64,000 nucleotides of DNA, from NCBI RefSeq assembly GCF_014208105.1, contig NZ_JACHMQ010000001.1:682001-746000 (forward strand). Direction: 5' to 3'. This DNA comes from Actinomadura coerulea (lineage in GTDB: Bacteria; Actinomycetota; Actinomycetes; Streptosporangiales; Streptosporangiaceae). Position 1 is the stretch's first letter, and each line of letters begins with the position of its first letter. Position numbers and translations under genes: made by a program. Below, piece by piece: positions 48,900-56,801 of this stretch. The notes below the pieces were generated by a model. That model ran no database searches, was not told the origin of the DNA, and saw only the letters and a list, made by a program, of their open reading frames with translations.

Positions 48900-49535
48900 A
48901 TGCAGCTCACCGGCAGTGCCAGCGTCGCCGCGCCGCTCGACCGCGTCTGGGACGCGCTCCAGGACCCGGCCGTGCTGGCGAGGACGATCCCCGGGTGCCG
49001 CTCCCTGGAGGAGACGGGGGACGGCGCCTACCGCGTGACCGTCACCGCGGGCGTCGCGTCGATCCAGGGAACCTACGTGGGGCGGGTCGAGCTGGCCGAC
49101 CCCGACCCGCCGCGCGCGTTCACGCTGCGCGCCCGCGGGCAGGGCGCGCCCGGCACGGTGGACGCCACGGTCCGCGTCCGGCTGTCGGACGGCGACGGCG
49201 CGACCCGGATCGACTATGACGCGGACGCGGTCGTCGGCGGGATGGTCGGCGGCGTCGGGCAGCGGATGCTCGGCAGCGTCGCCAAGCGCACCGCGGGCGA
49301 GTTCTTCGCCGCCGTCGAACGCGACCTCACCGCGCCGGCCCCCGGCCCGGCCCCGGCGGCGGGACCGGTTCCCGCGACCCCGGCGGCCCCGCCCGCCGCC
49401 GGGACCGTGTATCCGGGACGCGCCGAGGCCCCGCCCCCGGCCTGGCTCCCGATGGCCGCCGCGTTCGGAACCGGCGGAGCGGTCGCCCTCGCGGGCGTCG
49501 CGGTCGGCTACCTCATCGGCCGCCGATCCCGCTGA
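48900..49535 (+). CDS. CoxG-like SRPBCC protein with C-terminal membrane anchor
   Basis: CoxG proteins belong to the SRPBCC lipid-binding fold and are associated with membrane electron coupling of molybdenum hydroxylases. The 211-aa protein has the fold in residues 1-145 (MQLTGSASVAAPLDRVWDAL, IPGCRSLEE, GGVGQRMLGSVAKRTAGEFF). A proline/alanine linker follows, and a final hydrophobic helix (AAFGTGGAVALAGVAVGYLIG) ends in RRSR, a tail anchor. The start codon lies at the predicted transcription start and has no Shine-Dalgarno sequence. The shared promoter element ties it to the hydroxylase genes ending 1.2 kb upstream. Confidence 0.88.
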   Translation: MQLTGSASVAAPLDRVWDALQDPAVLARTIPGCRSLEETGDGAYRVTVTAGVASIQGTYVGRVELADPDPPRAFTLRARGQGAPGTVDATVRVRLSDGDGATRIDYDADAVVGGMVGGVGQRMLGSVAKRTAGEFFAAVERDLTAPAPGPAPAAGPVPATPAAPPAAGTVYPGRAEAPPPAWLPMAAAFGTGGAVALAGVAVGYLIGRRSR

Positions 49536-49558
49536 CGCGCCCGCCCGGAAACGACGAC

Positions 49559-49595
49559 GGCGGGCACCCCGGGCGAGATCGCCCGGATGCCCGCC
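49559..49595. terminator. Bidirectional terminator between coxG and the FKBP gene
   Basis: The arms GGCGGGCA-CCGGGCGA and TCGCCCGG-TGCCCGCC pair with one small irregularity. The hairpin lies between two convergent stop codons. Confidence 0.7.
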
Positions 49596-49606
49596 GCCGG
49601 ATGCCG

Positions 49607-49981
49607 CTAGCTGACGCCGACCAGGTCGACGACGAAGATGAGCGTTTCGCCGGGCTTGATGGCGGGGCTCGGGCTGCGGTCGCCGTAGGCCAGGTGCGGC
49701 GGGATGACGAGCTTGCGCCGGCCCCCGACCTTCATGCCGGCGATGCCCATGTCCCAGCCCTTGATGACGCGGCCGGAGCCGAGCTCGAAGTCCAGCGTGC
49801 CGCCGCGGTTCCAGGACGCGTCGAACTCTTCGCCGGTCGACCACGACACGCCGACGTAGTGCATCGACACCTGCGAGCCCTTGACGGCCTCGGGGCCGTC
49901 GCCCTCGGTGATGTCGGTGATGTCGAGGTAGGCGGGCGGCTGGCCCTCGGGGAAGTCGATCTCGGGGCGTTCAAGCGCCAT
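49607..49981 (-). CDS. FKBP-type peptidyl-prolyl isomerase
   Basis: The 124-aa single-domain protein catalyses cis-trans isomerisation of prolyl bonds and has no signal peptide. Family residues are visible in GSQVSMHYVGVSWSTGEEFDASW, FELGSGRVIKGWDMGIAGMKVGGRRKLVIPPHLAYGDRS and GETLIFVVDLVGV. The ATG at 49981 fits the actinobacterial type beginning near RPEIDFPEG. An upstream extension to 50386 would run through the hyuA promoter and start codon and is not used. It looks like a housekeeping gene between two purine-cluster transcripts. Confidence 0.94.
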   Translation of the reverse strand: MALERPEIDFPEGQPPAYLDITDITEGDGPEAVKGSQVSMHYVGVSWSTGEEFDASWNRGGTLDFELGSGRVIKGWDMGIAGMKVGGRRKLVIPPHLAYGDRSPSPAIKPGETLIFVVDLVGVS

Positions 49982-50070
49982 GAACGGGCTCCAGCGTCTC
50001 GTCAGATGTGAGGACAGAACAGAGCTGCTCAGCCTATCCGCACACCGGTCACGAAAGTACGGCGCCTCCG

Positions 50071-50116
50071 TTGGCAGGTTGCGACGGTTTCGCAGGTGGC
50101 CGGGGTCCGGTAGACC
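50071..50116 (+). promoter_or_regulatory. Shared purine-cluster promoter 5: TTGGCAG element and -10, before hyuA
   Basis: TTGGCAGGTTGCGAC starts at 50071 and TAGACC at 50111, 40 bases downstream. The left half matches the other copies exactly; the right half differs as if two bases were lost. The -10 ends seven bases before the hyuA ATG at 50124, giving a leaderless transcript. Confidence 0.5.
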
Positions 50117-50123
50117 TCTGTGC

Positions 50124-52163
50124 ATGGTGAGGCGGCTGCGGATCGGCATCGACACGGGCGGGACGTTCACCGACGTCGTCGCGCTGGACGGGGACGGGGC
50201 CCTCGTCACCACCAAGACGCCCTCGACGCCCGCCGATCCGGCCGAGGGGTTCGCCGACGGCGTCGCGAAGATCCTGCGGCTGACCGGCGCTGAGCCGGCG
50301 GACGTGGCGGCGCTGTCGCACGGCACGACGGTCGCCACGAACCGGCTCCTGGAGGACCGGATCGACGACCTCGGGCTCGTCACCACCGAGGGCTTCGAGT
50401 CGATCCTGGAGATCGCCAGGCAGAGCGTCCCGGACGGCTACGGCAACAGCTACTTCTGGGTGAAGCCGCCGCGGATCGTCCCCGCGCACCGGGTGCGGGC
50501 GGTCGGCGGGCGGCTCGACCACACCGGCGCCGAGCTGCGCCCGTTCGACGAGGAGTCGGCCGTCGCGGCGGCCCGCTGGTTCCGCGACCAGGGCGTCCTC
50601 ACGATCGGGGTGTGCCTCCTGCACTCCTACGCCGACCCGTCCCACGAGCTGGCGATGCGCGGCGTGCTGGCCCGCGAGCACCCGGACGCGGTCGTGTCGC
50701 TGTCGTGCGAGGTGCTGCGCGAGTACCGCGAGTACGAGCGGTCGGTGACGACGCTCGTCGACGCCGCCGTCAAACCCGCGATGAACGGCTACCTCGCGCG
50801 GATCGCCGAGCGGGTCCCGGCGCGGCTGCTGGTGATGAAGAGCAACGGCGGCGTCGTGTCGGCGGACGAGGTGGCGCGGCAGCCGATCACGACCGTGCTG
50901 TCCGGCCCGGCGGCCGGGGCGCTCGGCGCGGCGTTCGTGGCCGAGCGCGGCGGCCGCGGCTCGGTGGTGACGCTGGACGGCGGCGGGACGTCCACCGACG
51001 TCGCGGTCGTCCTGGACGGCGAGCCCACCCTCACCACCGAGGGGTCCATCGGCCGCCACCCCGTCAAGATCCCGATGATCGACATCGTGACCGTCGGCGC
51101 GGGCGGCGGGTCGGTCGCGTGGCGCTCGCCCGAGGGCGCGCTGAAGGTCGGGCCGCGCAGCGCCGGGGCCGACCCCGGGCCGCTGTGCTACGGGCGCGGC
51201 GGCGCCGAGGTCACGGTGACCGACGCGCACGCCGTCCTCGGCCGCATCCCGCCGCACCTGCTGGGCGGCGAGGTGCCCTTGGACGTGGACGCCGCCCGCC
51301 GTGGCCTCGCGGCCCTCGCCGCGGAGCTCGGCCTGCCGGTCGAGCGCGCCGCCGCCGGGATCCTGGAGATCTCCGCGTGGAACCAGGCCAACGCCATCCG
51401 GCAGATCACCGTGAAGCGCGGCCTGGACGTGCGCGACTACCCGCTCGTCGCGTTCGGCGGCTCCGGGCCCCTGCTGGCCTGCCGGCTGCTCGACGTCCTC
51501 GGCATGCCCGCCGCCGTCGTCCCGGAGAACCCCGGCAACCTGTCGGCCTTCGGGCTGCTCACGGTGGACGTGAAGAACGACTACGTCCGGACCCGCGTCG
51601 TCCGCGACGCCGAGCTCGACCCCGCGCTCCTCGCCGGCGTCTACGCCGACCTCGAAGCCGAGGCCGCCGGGGCCCTGGCCCGCGAGGGGTTCCCCGAGGA
51701 CCGCCGCCGCTTCGCCCGCTCCGCCGACCTGCGCTACTACGGCCAGGCGTTCGAGGTGCGGGTCTCCGCCCCCGCCGGGCCGCCGGACGAGGGGCTGCGC
51801 GCCGAGGTCGTCCGCCGCTTCCACGACGCGCACGAGGCCCTCTACGGGTACTGCTACCGCGACGACCCGCGCCATCCGGTCGAGTGGGTCAACCTGCGGG
51901 TCTCCGGCATCGGCCCGATCGAGCGGCCGCGCGCAGCCGCGCGTCCGCCCGGCGACGGCGACCCGTCGCGGGCCCGCACCGGTACCCGGGCCGTCTACTT
52001 CGACGCGTGGGAGGAGGCGGCCGTCTACCGGCGCGAGAAACTCGCGCCCGGCGACACCGTCGAGGGCCCGGCGGTCATCGAGGAGTTCGGCTCGACGCTC
52101 CCGCTGCACCCCGGCTTCACGGCGGCCCCCGACGCCCACGGCAACCTGGTGGTGACCCGATGA
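50124..52163 (+). CDS. hyuA: Hydantoinase/oxoprolinase A subunit
   Basis: HyuA-family proteins are ATP-dependent amidohydrolase subunits that open hydantoin- or oxoproline-type rings with HyuB; acetone carboxylase beta is a relative. The 679-aa protein starts RIGIDTGGTFTDVV, the actin-like phosphate loop. It has ALSHGTTVATNRLLE, MKSNGGVVSADEVARQPITTVLSGPAAG, TLDGGGTSTDVAVV and VGAGGGSVAW. The ATG lies at the predicted transcription start. Its stop overlaps the hyuB ATG. The substrate is unknown; the shared promoter suggests a compound met during purine breakdown. Confidence 0.92.
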   Translation: MVRRLRIGIDTGGTFTDVVALDGDGALVTTKTPSTPADPAEGFADGVAKILRLTGAEPADVAALSHGTTVATNRLLEDRIDDLGLVTTEGFESILEIARQSVPDGYGNSYFWVKPPRIVPAHRVRAVGGRLDHTGAELRPFDEESAVAAARWFRDQGVLTIGVCLLHSYADPSHELAMRGVLAREHPDAVVSLSCEVLREYREYERSVTTLVDAAVKPAMNGYLARIAERVPARLLVMKSNGGVVSADEVARQPITTVLSGPAAGALGAAFVAERGGRGSVVTLDGGGTSTDVAVVLDGEPTLTTEGSIGRHPVKIPMIDIVTVGAGGGSVAWRSPEGALKVGPRSAGADPGPLCYGRGGAEVTVTDAHAVLGRIPPHLLGGEVPLDVDAARRGLAALAAELGLPVERAAAGILEISAWNQANAIRQITVKRGLDVRDYPLVAFGGSGPLLACRLLDVLGMPAAVVPENPGNLSAFGLLTVDVKNDYVRTRVVRDAELDPALLAGVYADLEAEAAGALAREGFPEDRRRFARSADLRYYGQAFEVRVSAPAGPPDEGLRAEVVRRFHDAHEALYGYCYRDDPRHPVEWVNLRVSGIGPIERPRAAARPPGDGDPSRARTGTRAVYFDAWEEAAVYRREKLAPGDTVEGPAVIEEFGSTLPLHPGFTAAPDAHGNLVVTR

Positions 52164-53989
52164 CCGGCCCCGCGCCCGACCCGATCCTGCTGGAGATCGT
52201 CGAGGGGACGCTGGCCTCGGTGGAGCGCGAGGTCGAGACGGCCATCGCCCGCACCGCCCGCTCCCCGATGATCCGCGACGCGCACGACTTCCGCGCCGGG
52301 ATCCACGACCGCCGCCTCCGCAAGCTGACCGGGCGGTCCTACTCGGCGCTCGTCCAGCCGGTCGCCCGCGACTTCCCGCCGGAGGAGATGCGGCCCGGCG
52401 ACGTCTTCTTCCACAACGACGTCTACCTCTCCGAGGGCGGCATCGGGCACCTGCCCGACCTGTGCGTGACGGTCCCGGTGTTCCACGGCGGCGAGGTGGT
52501 CGCGTTCGTCCAGGCGTTCGGCCACCACGACGACATCGGCGGCGCCGTCCCCGGGTCGATGCCGAGCCACGCCCGCAGCGCGTTCGAGGAGGGCCTGATG
52601 GTCCCGCCGATCAAGCTGTGGGACCGGGGCGTGCCGAACCGGGCGGCGCTGGCCATCATGACCCGCAACTCGCGGATGCCCGACTCGCTCGCCGGCGACC
52701 TGGACGCCGAGTGCTCGGCGTGCCTGATGGGCGCCCGCCGGCTCGGCGAGCTGTTCGCCCGCTACGGCCGCGCCGACGTCGAGTCCTGCTTCGACGCGAT
52801 CATCGACCGGACCACCGAGACGTTCCGCCGCGAGCTGCTCACCAAGATCCCGGACGGGGTGTTCGTCTGGGAGGACTACGCCGAGCACGACGGCGTCGAC
52901 CCGCCCCGCCTGCACGCCCAGCGCATCACGCTGACGGTCGACAAGGCGGCCGCCGTCCCGCTCGTCATCGACTTCACCGGGACGTCCCCGCAGGCCAAGG
53001 GGCCCATCAACCACGCCGGGGACTACTCGGGCGGCGTGTTCCTGAAGAAGTGGCTGGCGCCCGTCCTGCGCAACCTCGCCGACACCCCCGAGCGGGCCGC
53101 CGAACTCGATGTCAACGAGGGCGTGGTGCCGCTCATCGAGATGCGCTTCCCGGAGAAGGGCACCCTGCTCACGCCCGTGTTCCCCGCCCCGACCAACGCC
53201 CGCACGTTCGTCATCCTGCGGCTGCTCGGCGTCCTCGCGGGCGTGCTGGCCAAGGCGACGGGCGGCCGGATGCCCGCCGACCAGGAGACGATCCGCTACA
53301 CCGGCGTCTACGGCGAGGACGACCGGGGCCCCTACCTGATGCGGGAGGTGCTCGGCGGCGGCTCCGGGGGCCGCTACTACGCCGACGGCGAGGACACCAT
53401 CCACGTCGTGCCCGACTCCCGCAACATCCCCGCAGAGTTCGCCGAGGCCCGCTGGCCGTTCGTCGTCGAGCGCCTCGGCCTCGCCGTCGACTCGGGCGGG
53501 CCGGGGGAGCACCGCGGCGGCCTCGGCTACGACAAGCACATCCGGATGCTCCGCGACGCCCACTACATGTCGATCGCCGACCGCTCCATCCTGTCGTGCT
53601 GGGGCGTCAACGGCGGCCGCGCGGGACGCCCGTTCCGCGTCGACATCGACGGCGAGGAGATGGACGGCCTCGTCGACGACCGCCCCGTCCGCGCCGGCCA
53701 GGTCATCCGCATCCGCACCACCGGCGGGGGCGGCTGGGGCGACCCGCTGAACCGCGACCCGTCCCGCGTGGCCGCCGACGTCCGCGACGGCAAGGTCTCC
53801 ACGGCGGGCGCCCGGGACGACTACGGCGTCGTCCTCACCGGCGGCGCCGTGGACGCCGGGGCGACCGAGACCCTCCGAGCGCGCCTGCGCGCGGAACGCG
53901 GCCCCCTCCCGTTCTTCGACCGGGGCCCCGGCTACCCGCAACTCTCCGGCGGCGCCACCTCCGCCGAAGTCGACTCCCTCGACCCCTGA
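52160..53989 (+). CDS. hyuB: Hydantoinase/oxoprolinase B subunit
   Basis: The 609-aa protein is the catalytic partner of HyuA. It has DPILLEIVEGTLASVEREVETAIARTARSPMIRDAHDF at the start and then GDVFFHNDVYLSEGGIGHLPDLCV, a metal-ligand region in which the family usually reads HNDPY. It continues with QAFGHHDDIGGAVPGSM, PINHAGDYSGGVFLKKW and the Gly-rich GGGGWGDPLNRDP near the C terminus. The ATG overlaps the hyuA stop (ATGA). It is somewhat longer than the typical 520-580 residues. A new transcription unit follows 57 bases after its stop. Confidence 0.92.
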   Translation: MTGPAPDPILLEIVEGTLASVEREVETAIARTARSPMIRDAHDFRAGIHDRRLRKLTGRSYSALVQPVARDFPPEEMRPGDVFFHNDVYLSEGGIGHLPDLCVTVPVFHGGEVVAFVQAFGHHDDIGGAVPGSMPSHARSAFEEGLMVPPIKLWDRGVPNRAALAIMTRNSRMPDSLAGDLDAECSACLMGARRLGELFARYGRADVESCFDAIIDRTTETFRRELLTKIPDGVFVWEDYAEHDGVDPPRLHAQRITLTVDKAAAVPLVIDFTGTSPQAKGPINHAGDYSGGVFLKKWLAPVLRNLADTPERAAELDVNEGVVPLIEMRFPEKGTLLTPVFPAPTNARTFVILRLLGVLAGVLAKATGGRMPADQETIRYTGVYGEDDRGPYLMREVLGGGSGGRYYADGEDTIHVVPDSRNIPAEFAEARWPFVVERLGLAVDSGGPGEHRGGLGYDKHIRMLRDAHYMSIADRSILSCWGVNGGRAGRPFRVDIDGEEMDGLVDDRPVRAGQVIRIRTTGGGGWGDPLNRDPSRVAADVRDGKVSTAGARDDYGVVLTGGAVDAGATETLRARLRAERGPLPFFDRGPGYPQLSGGATSAEVDSLDP

Positions 53990-54017
53990 GCCCTGGTCAG
54001 CGCAGGCGCGGAGCGAA

Positions 54018-54035
54018 ATCAGAATACGATCTGAT
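54018..54035 (+). promoter_or_regulatory. Palindromic operator/-10 region of the toxin-antitoxin-like pair
   Basis: ATCAGA-ATACGA-TCTGAT is an 18-bp inverted repeat. The TACGAT within it (54025-54030) is a possible -10 box about 17 bases before the ATG at 54047. Autorepression by the first product, as in many toxin-antitoxin systems, would fit. The area is less GC-rich than its flanks. Confidence 0.5.
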
Positions 54036-54046
54036 AACGTGGAGCC

Positions 54047-54520
54047 ATGAGTACCAGGACCCGGCCGGACTCGGTCACCTTCTCCGACCTGTCCCGCAAC
54101 CCGCGGGCCGTCGCGGAGCGGGCCTCCATGCTGGGGCGGGTGCGCGTCACCCATCGCGACGCGCCGGACTTCTACCTCACGGCCGCCGACCGCGAAGAGC
54201 GGCGGGACGAGACCCTGGCCACCGCGTCACGGATCTTCATCGCGCTCATGAAGCACGATCCGGGGGCCCGTGAGCTGCTGCTCGCCATGCCGGACGTGTT
54301 CCCGTGGGTGCGTCACCTCAGCACCGAGGAGGTCCGCGCCTTCACCGTGGAGCTCGTCGAGGCCCTCTCGGACGCGGTCGAGCTCGACCTCGACACGTCC
54401 CTCAACGAGGTGGTCGCCGGGTGGCGTGCCACCGCGCGCATCAAGGCGGACCCCGAGCAGCACGAGGAAGCGGTGCGGCCCACCAGCGGTGACTTCGGTC
54501 CGGTGGAAGTCATCCCATGA
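54047..54520 (+). CDS. Putative antitoxin (Phd/YefM-like N terminus)
   Basis: The 157-aa protein begins with VTFSDLSRNPRAVAERASMLGRVRVTHRDAPDFYLTAADR, which has the layout of Phd/YefM antitoxin DNA-binding domains. A longer helical, acidic C terminus follows. The downstream gene overlaps by four bases (ATGA) and looks like a small RelE-fold toxin, the classic antitoxin-first arrangement. A palindrome covers the promoter. The function is inferred from this layout; the C-terminal half matches nothing I recognise. Confidence 0.65.
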   Translation: MSTRTRPDSVTFSDLSRNPRAVAERASMLGRVRVTHRDAPDFYLTAADREERRDETLATASRIFIALMKHDPGARELLLAMPDVFPWVRHLSTEEVRAFTVELVEALSDAVELDLDTSLNEVVAGWRATARIKADPEQHEEAVRPTSGDFGPVEVIP

Positions 54521-54873
54521 GCCCCAAACGAGGGGACAGGGTCACCGTCCCGCCTCCCGCCGACGAGTGGGACTTACGCTTCGGAACGAGCGAGGCGGCG
54601 CGCGGCTGGGAGGAGCTCTGCCGGCTCGCTCTGGCCAACACGCGCCGATGCTTCGAGATGCTTCGCTCCGAGCCGCGCTCCCGCGCCAACCCGCAACGGC
54701 AGCACCGGCTCCGCGGGGACCTCTCGACCCATCGGCACAACGGCCGGGAACTAGAGCAATGGGAGTACGAGGTCACTAGTGGAGGCCGTGTGCGGTACCT
54801 CGTCGATGACGAGGTGGGCATCGTTTGGGTTGTCTACGCGTCACCTCGCCACCCGAAGGACACCGAGAACTGA
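54517..54873 (+). CDS. Putative RelE/YoeB-like toxin
   Basis: The 118-aa basic protein has a helical first half (GWEELCRLALANTRRCFEMLRSEPRSR) and a beta-rich end with LEQWEYEVTSGGRVRYLVDDEVGIVWVVYASPRHPK. This resembles RelE-superfamily mRNA interferases, where an arginine-containing strand is followed by a hydrophobic strand and a His/Lys near the C terminus. The start overlaps the antitoxin stop. RNase activity is inferred from fold and context, not from a definite catalytic triad. Confidence 0.6.
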   Translation: MSPKRGDRVTVPPPADEWDLRFGTSEAARGWEELCRLALANTRRCFEMLRSEPRSRANPQRQHRLRGDLSTHRHNGRELEQWEYEVTSGGRVRYLVDDEVGIVWVVYASPRHPKDTEN

Positions 54874-54921
54874 TGCGTGGGCCCACGCGGGCACCGCTCC
54901 AGGCGGATTTCGGGGACGGCG

Positions 54922-54950
54922 GCGTCCCGCCGCTGGAGGCGGCGGGACGC
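54922..54950. terminator. Bidirectional terminator between the toxin gene and the secreted-protein gene
   Basis: GCGTCCCGCCGC (54922-54933) and GCGGCGGGACGC (54939-54950) form a perfect 12-bp stem with a five-base loop, between convergent stops. Confidence 0.75.
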
Positions 54951-55008
54951 GGAGGAGACGCCCCGGTGCCGGGCCTGTCAGGGAGCCCGGCGCTCCGAGG
55001 CCGTCAGG

Positions 55009-55530
55009 TCAGCAGGCCTGGACGAAGTACGCCGGCCTGAAGTCGTACACGCCGTCGGTGCCCGGAGGGACGTTGACGAGCACGTTGTGCGCGGAGCCCT
55101 TGATGAGGGCGTGCGCTCCGCCGGTGTTGGAGTTGTCGTAGAGGCCGGTGCCGTTCCACGCCCGCAGCGCCCAGTCCGACCCGCCGCGACGGCAGTGGAA
55201 GAGGGAGAAGACCTTGCCTCCCTCGGCGGCCAGGACGTTGGTGTAGAGGCAGAAGTGGCCGGTCGGGCACGGGGTGCCGCGGGTCGTGTTGATCCACGTC
55301 CAGCAGTCGGCGCTCACGTTGATGTTGGCGCAGTACGGGACGCCGACGACCGAGGCGTTGTCGTTGCCGTGGTCCCGCTGGGCCTGCGCGGCGGCGGGAG
55401 CGACCCGCTTGCCGTCGGCCCGCACGGCCCCGCCGCCGGGACCCGCCGCGTTGGCGGCGCCGGTGCAGGCGAGGAGGACCGTCAGGCCGACCACCAGCCC
55501 GAGTGCCTTGCGCAGTGTTCGTGGTGCCAT
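55009..55530 (-). CDS. Small secreted cysteine-containing protein, peptidase-inhibitor I36-like
   Basis: The 173-aa precursor has a signal peptide (RTLRKALGLVVGLTVLLAC followed by TGAANA, cleavage expected near residue 27). The mature part has several cysteines and the segment CPTGHFCLYTNVLAAEGG, then WNGTGLYDNSNTGGAHALIKGSAHNVLVNVPPG. This resembles the I36 inhibitor/crystallin-like secreted proteins common in Streptomyces. The Cys in LLAC could be a weak lipobox. The ATG at 55530 follows GAAAGG. Inhibitor activity is not shown by the sequence. Confidence 0.75.
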   Translation of the reverse strand: MAPRTLRKALGLVVGLTVLLACTGAANAAGPGGGAVRADGKRVAPAAAQAQRDHGNDNASVVGVPYCANINVSADCWTWINTTRGTPCPTGHFCLYTNVLAAEGGKVFSLFHCRRGGSDWALRAWNGTGLYDNSNTGGAHALIKGSAHNVLVNVPPGTDGVYDFRPAYFVQAC

Positions 55531-55672
55531 CAGAGGACAACCTTTCTCGTGTGCCGCGAGGTCGTGCCTCTTGCAGGAGCGATACGGAGCGGGGAGGTCG
55601 GATCTTGCAGGGAGCGTCCGGGCCTCGCGTGGTTTCACGAACGAGGGTGCAGGCCGCTGACCTGGCCTGTCG

Positions 55673-56665
55673 TTACGTGTGCGCGCACTCGCCTGTCGTC
55701 TGAGCGCACTGCCGGCGGAACTGGCCGGGGGAGACGCCGTAGGTTCCGCGGAACACCTGGCTGAAGTGCGCGGCGCTGCCGAACCCCCACCGGGCCGCGA
55801 TCGCGTTGATCGGACGGTCGGCCAGCCGGGGGTCGGCGAGATCGCGCCTGCACCGCTCCAGGCGGCGCTCGCGGACCCAGCCCGCGACGGTGTGGCCCTC
55901 CTGGTGGAACAGCTTGTGGAGGTAGCGCAGCGAGATGTGGTGCGCCGCGGCGATCGCGTCGGGGGTCAGCTGCGGGTCGGCCAGATTCCGCCGGATGAAG
56001 CCGAAGATCTGGGCCATCAGCACACGCCGCCTCGCGTGGGGCGGCACCGTGTCCTCGGCGTCCAGCGCGGTGGCGAGCGCCGCGGTGAAGACGTCCAGCG
56101 TGAGGGTGGCCAGCCGGGCGGTGTCGGAAGGCCCGAGTTCGTGCATGTGCTGGGCCAGTTGCAGGAGGAACTGCGACGAGAGGGCGCCCATGCCCTGGTC
56201 CCCTCTGAGGCGGACCCCGGCCAGATGCCGCAGATCCCGGTGCGAGAACGGCAGGAGCGAGCGCGGAAGGCACAGGACCAGCACCTGACCGCCGGGAACG
56301 TCCGGCGATAACTCCGCCCGGTAGGGACGCGAGGTGTCGGCCAACATCAGGTCACCGGGACCGAACTCCGCCTGCCGACCGTCCTGTGCCATCACGCCGT
56401 GCCCGCGCACGGTGCACACCAGTCTGAAAAGCCCGGGATCGGCCTTGCGGATCAGCCGGGGAGTGCGCTCCGCCGAGTAGGGCGTGGAGGTCATCAACGA
56501 TGCCTGCACGGGCCCGAATTCGCTGATGTCCATACGAGCCTGGAAGCGACTTTCCAGGTGCGGTTCGCAGCGCAGATCGTAGGGCGCCCACACTTGGGAA
56601 GTGACCTCGCGCCAGAAGGCGAATCGCTCCACCGCGGGCACTTCTGCGGTGCTGATCACTTTCAT
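55673..56665 (-). CDS. AraC-family transcriptional regulator
   Basis: The 330-aa protein has an N-terminal AraC-binding-like domain (FAFWREVTSQVWAPYDLRCEP near residue 12, then GDLMLADTSRPYRAEL). Its C-terminal double helix-turn-helix from about residue 225 has LTPDAIAAAHHISLRYLHKLFHQEGHTVAGWVRERRLERCR and WGFGSAAHFSQVFRGTYGVSPGQFRR. The ATG at 56665 gives the normal length. The palindrome TTCATGAA overlaps the start codon and recurs 60 bases upstream. The secreted-protein gene follows on the same strand after about 140 bases, so it may be a target. Confidence 0.9.
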   Translation of the reverse strand: MKVISTAEVPAVERFAFWREVTSQVWAPYDLRCEPHLESRFQARMDISEFGPVQASLMTSTPYSAERTPRLIRKADPGLFRLVCTVRGHGVMAQDGRQAEFGPGDLMLADTSRPYRAELSPDVPGGQVLVLCLPRSLLPFSHRDLRHLAGVRLRGDQGMGALSSQFLLQLAQHMHELGPSDTARLATLTLDVFTAALATALDAEDTVPPHARRRVLMAQIFGFIRRNLADPQLTPDAIAAAHHISLRYLHKLFHQEGHTVAGWVRERRLERCRRDLADPRLADRPINAIAARWGFGSAAHFSQVFRGTYGVSPGQFRRQCAQTTGECAHT

Positions 56666-56801
56666 GAACCCACCCGAACACGGTCGTGGCGGGGTTTCGG
56701 AACATCGTCCCTCGAAAACCTTCATGAACGCAACCCGCCGTTTCCGCCCTCCCGGCGGGCCGCCGAAATTCGCAATCATTGAGATTCCAGGCCAGTAACT
56801 C

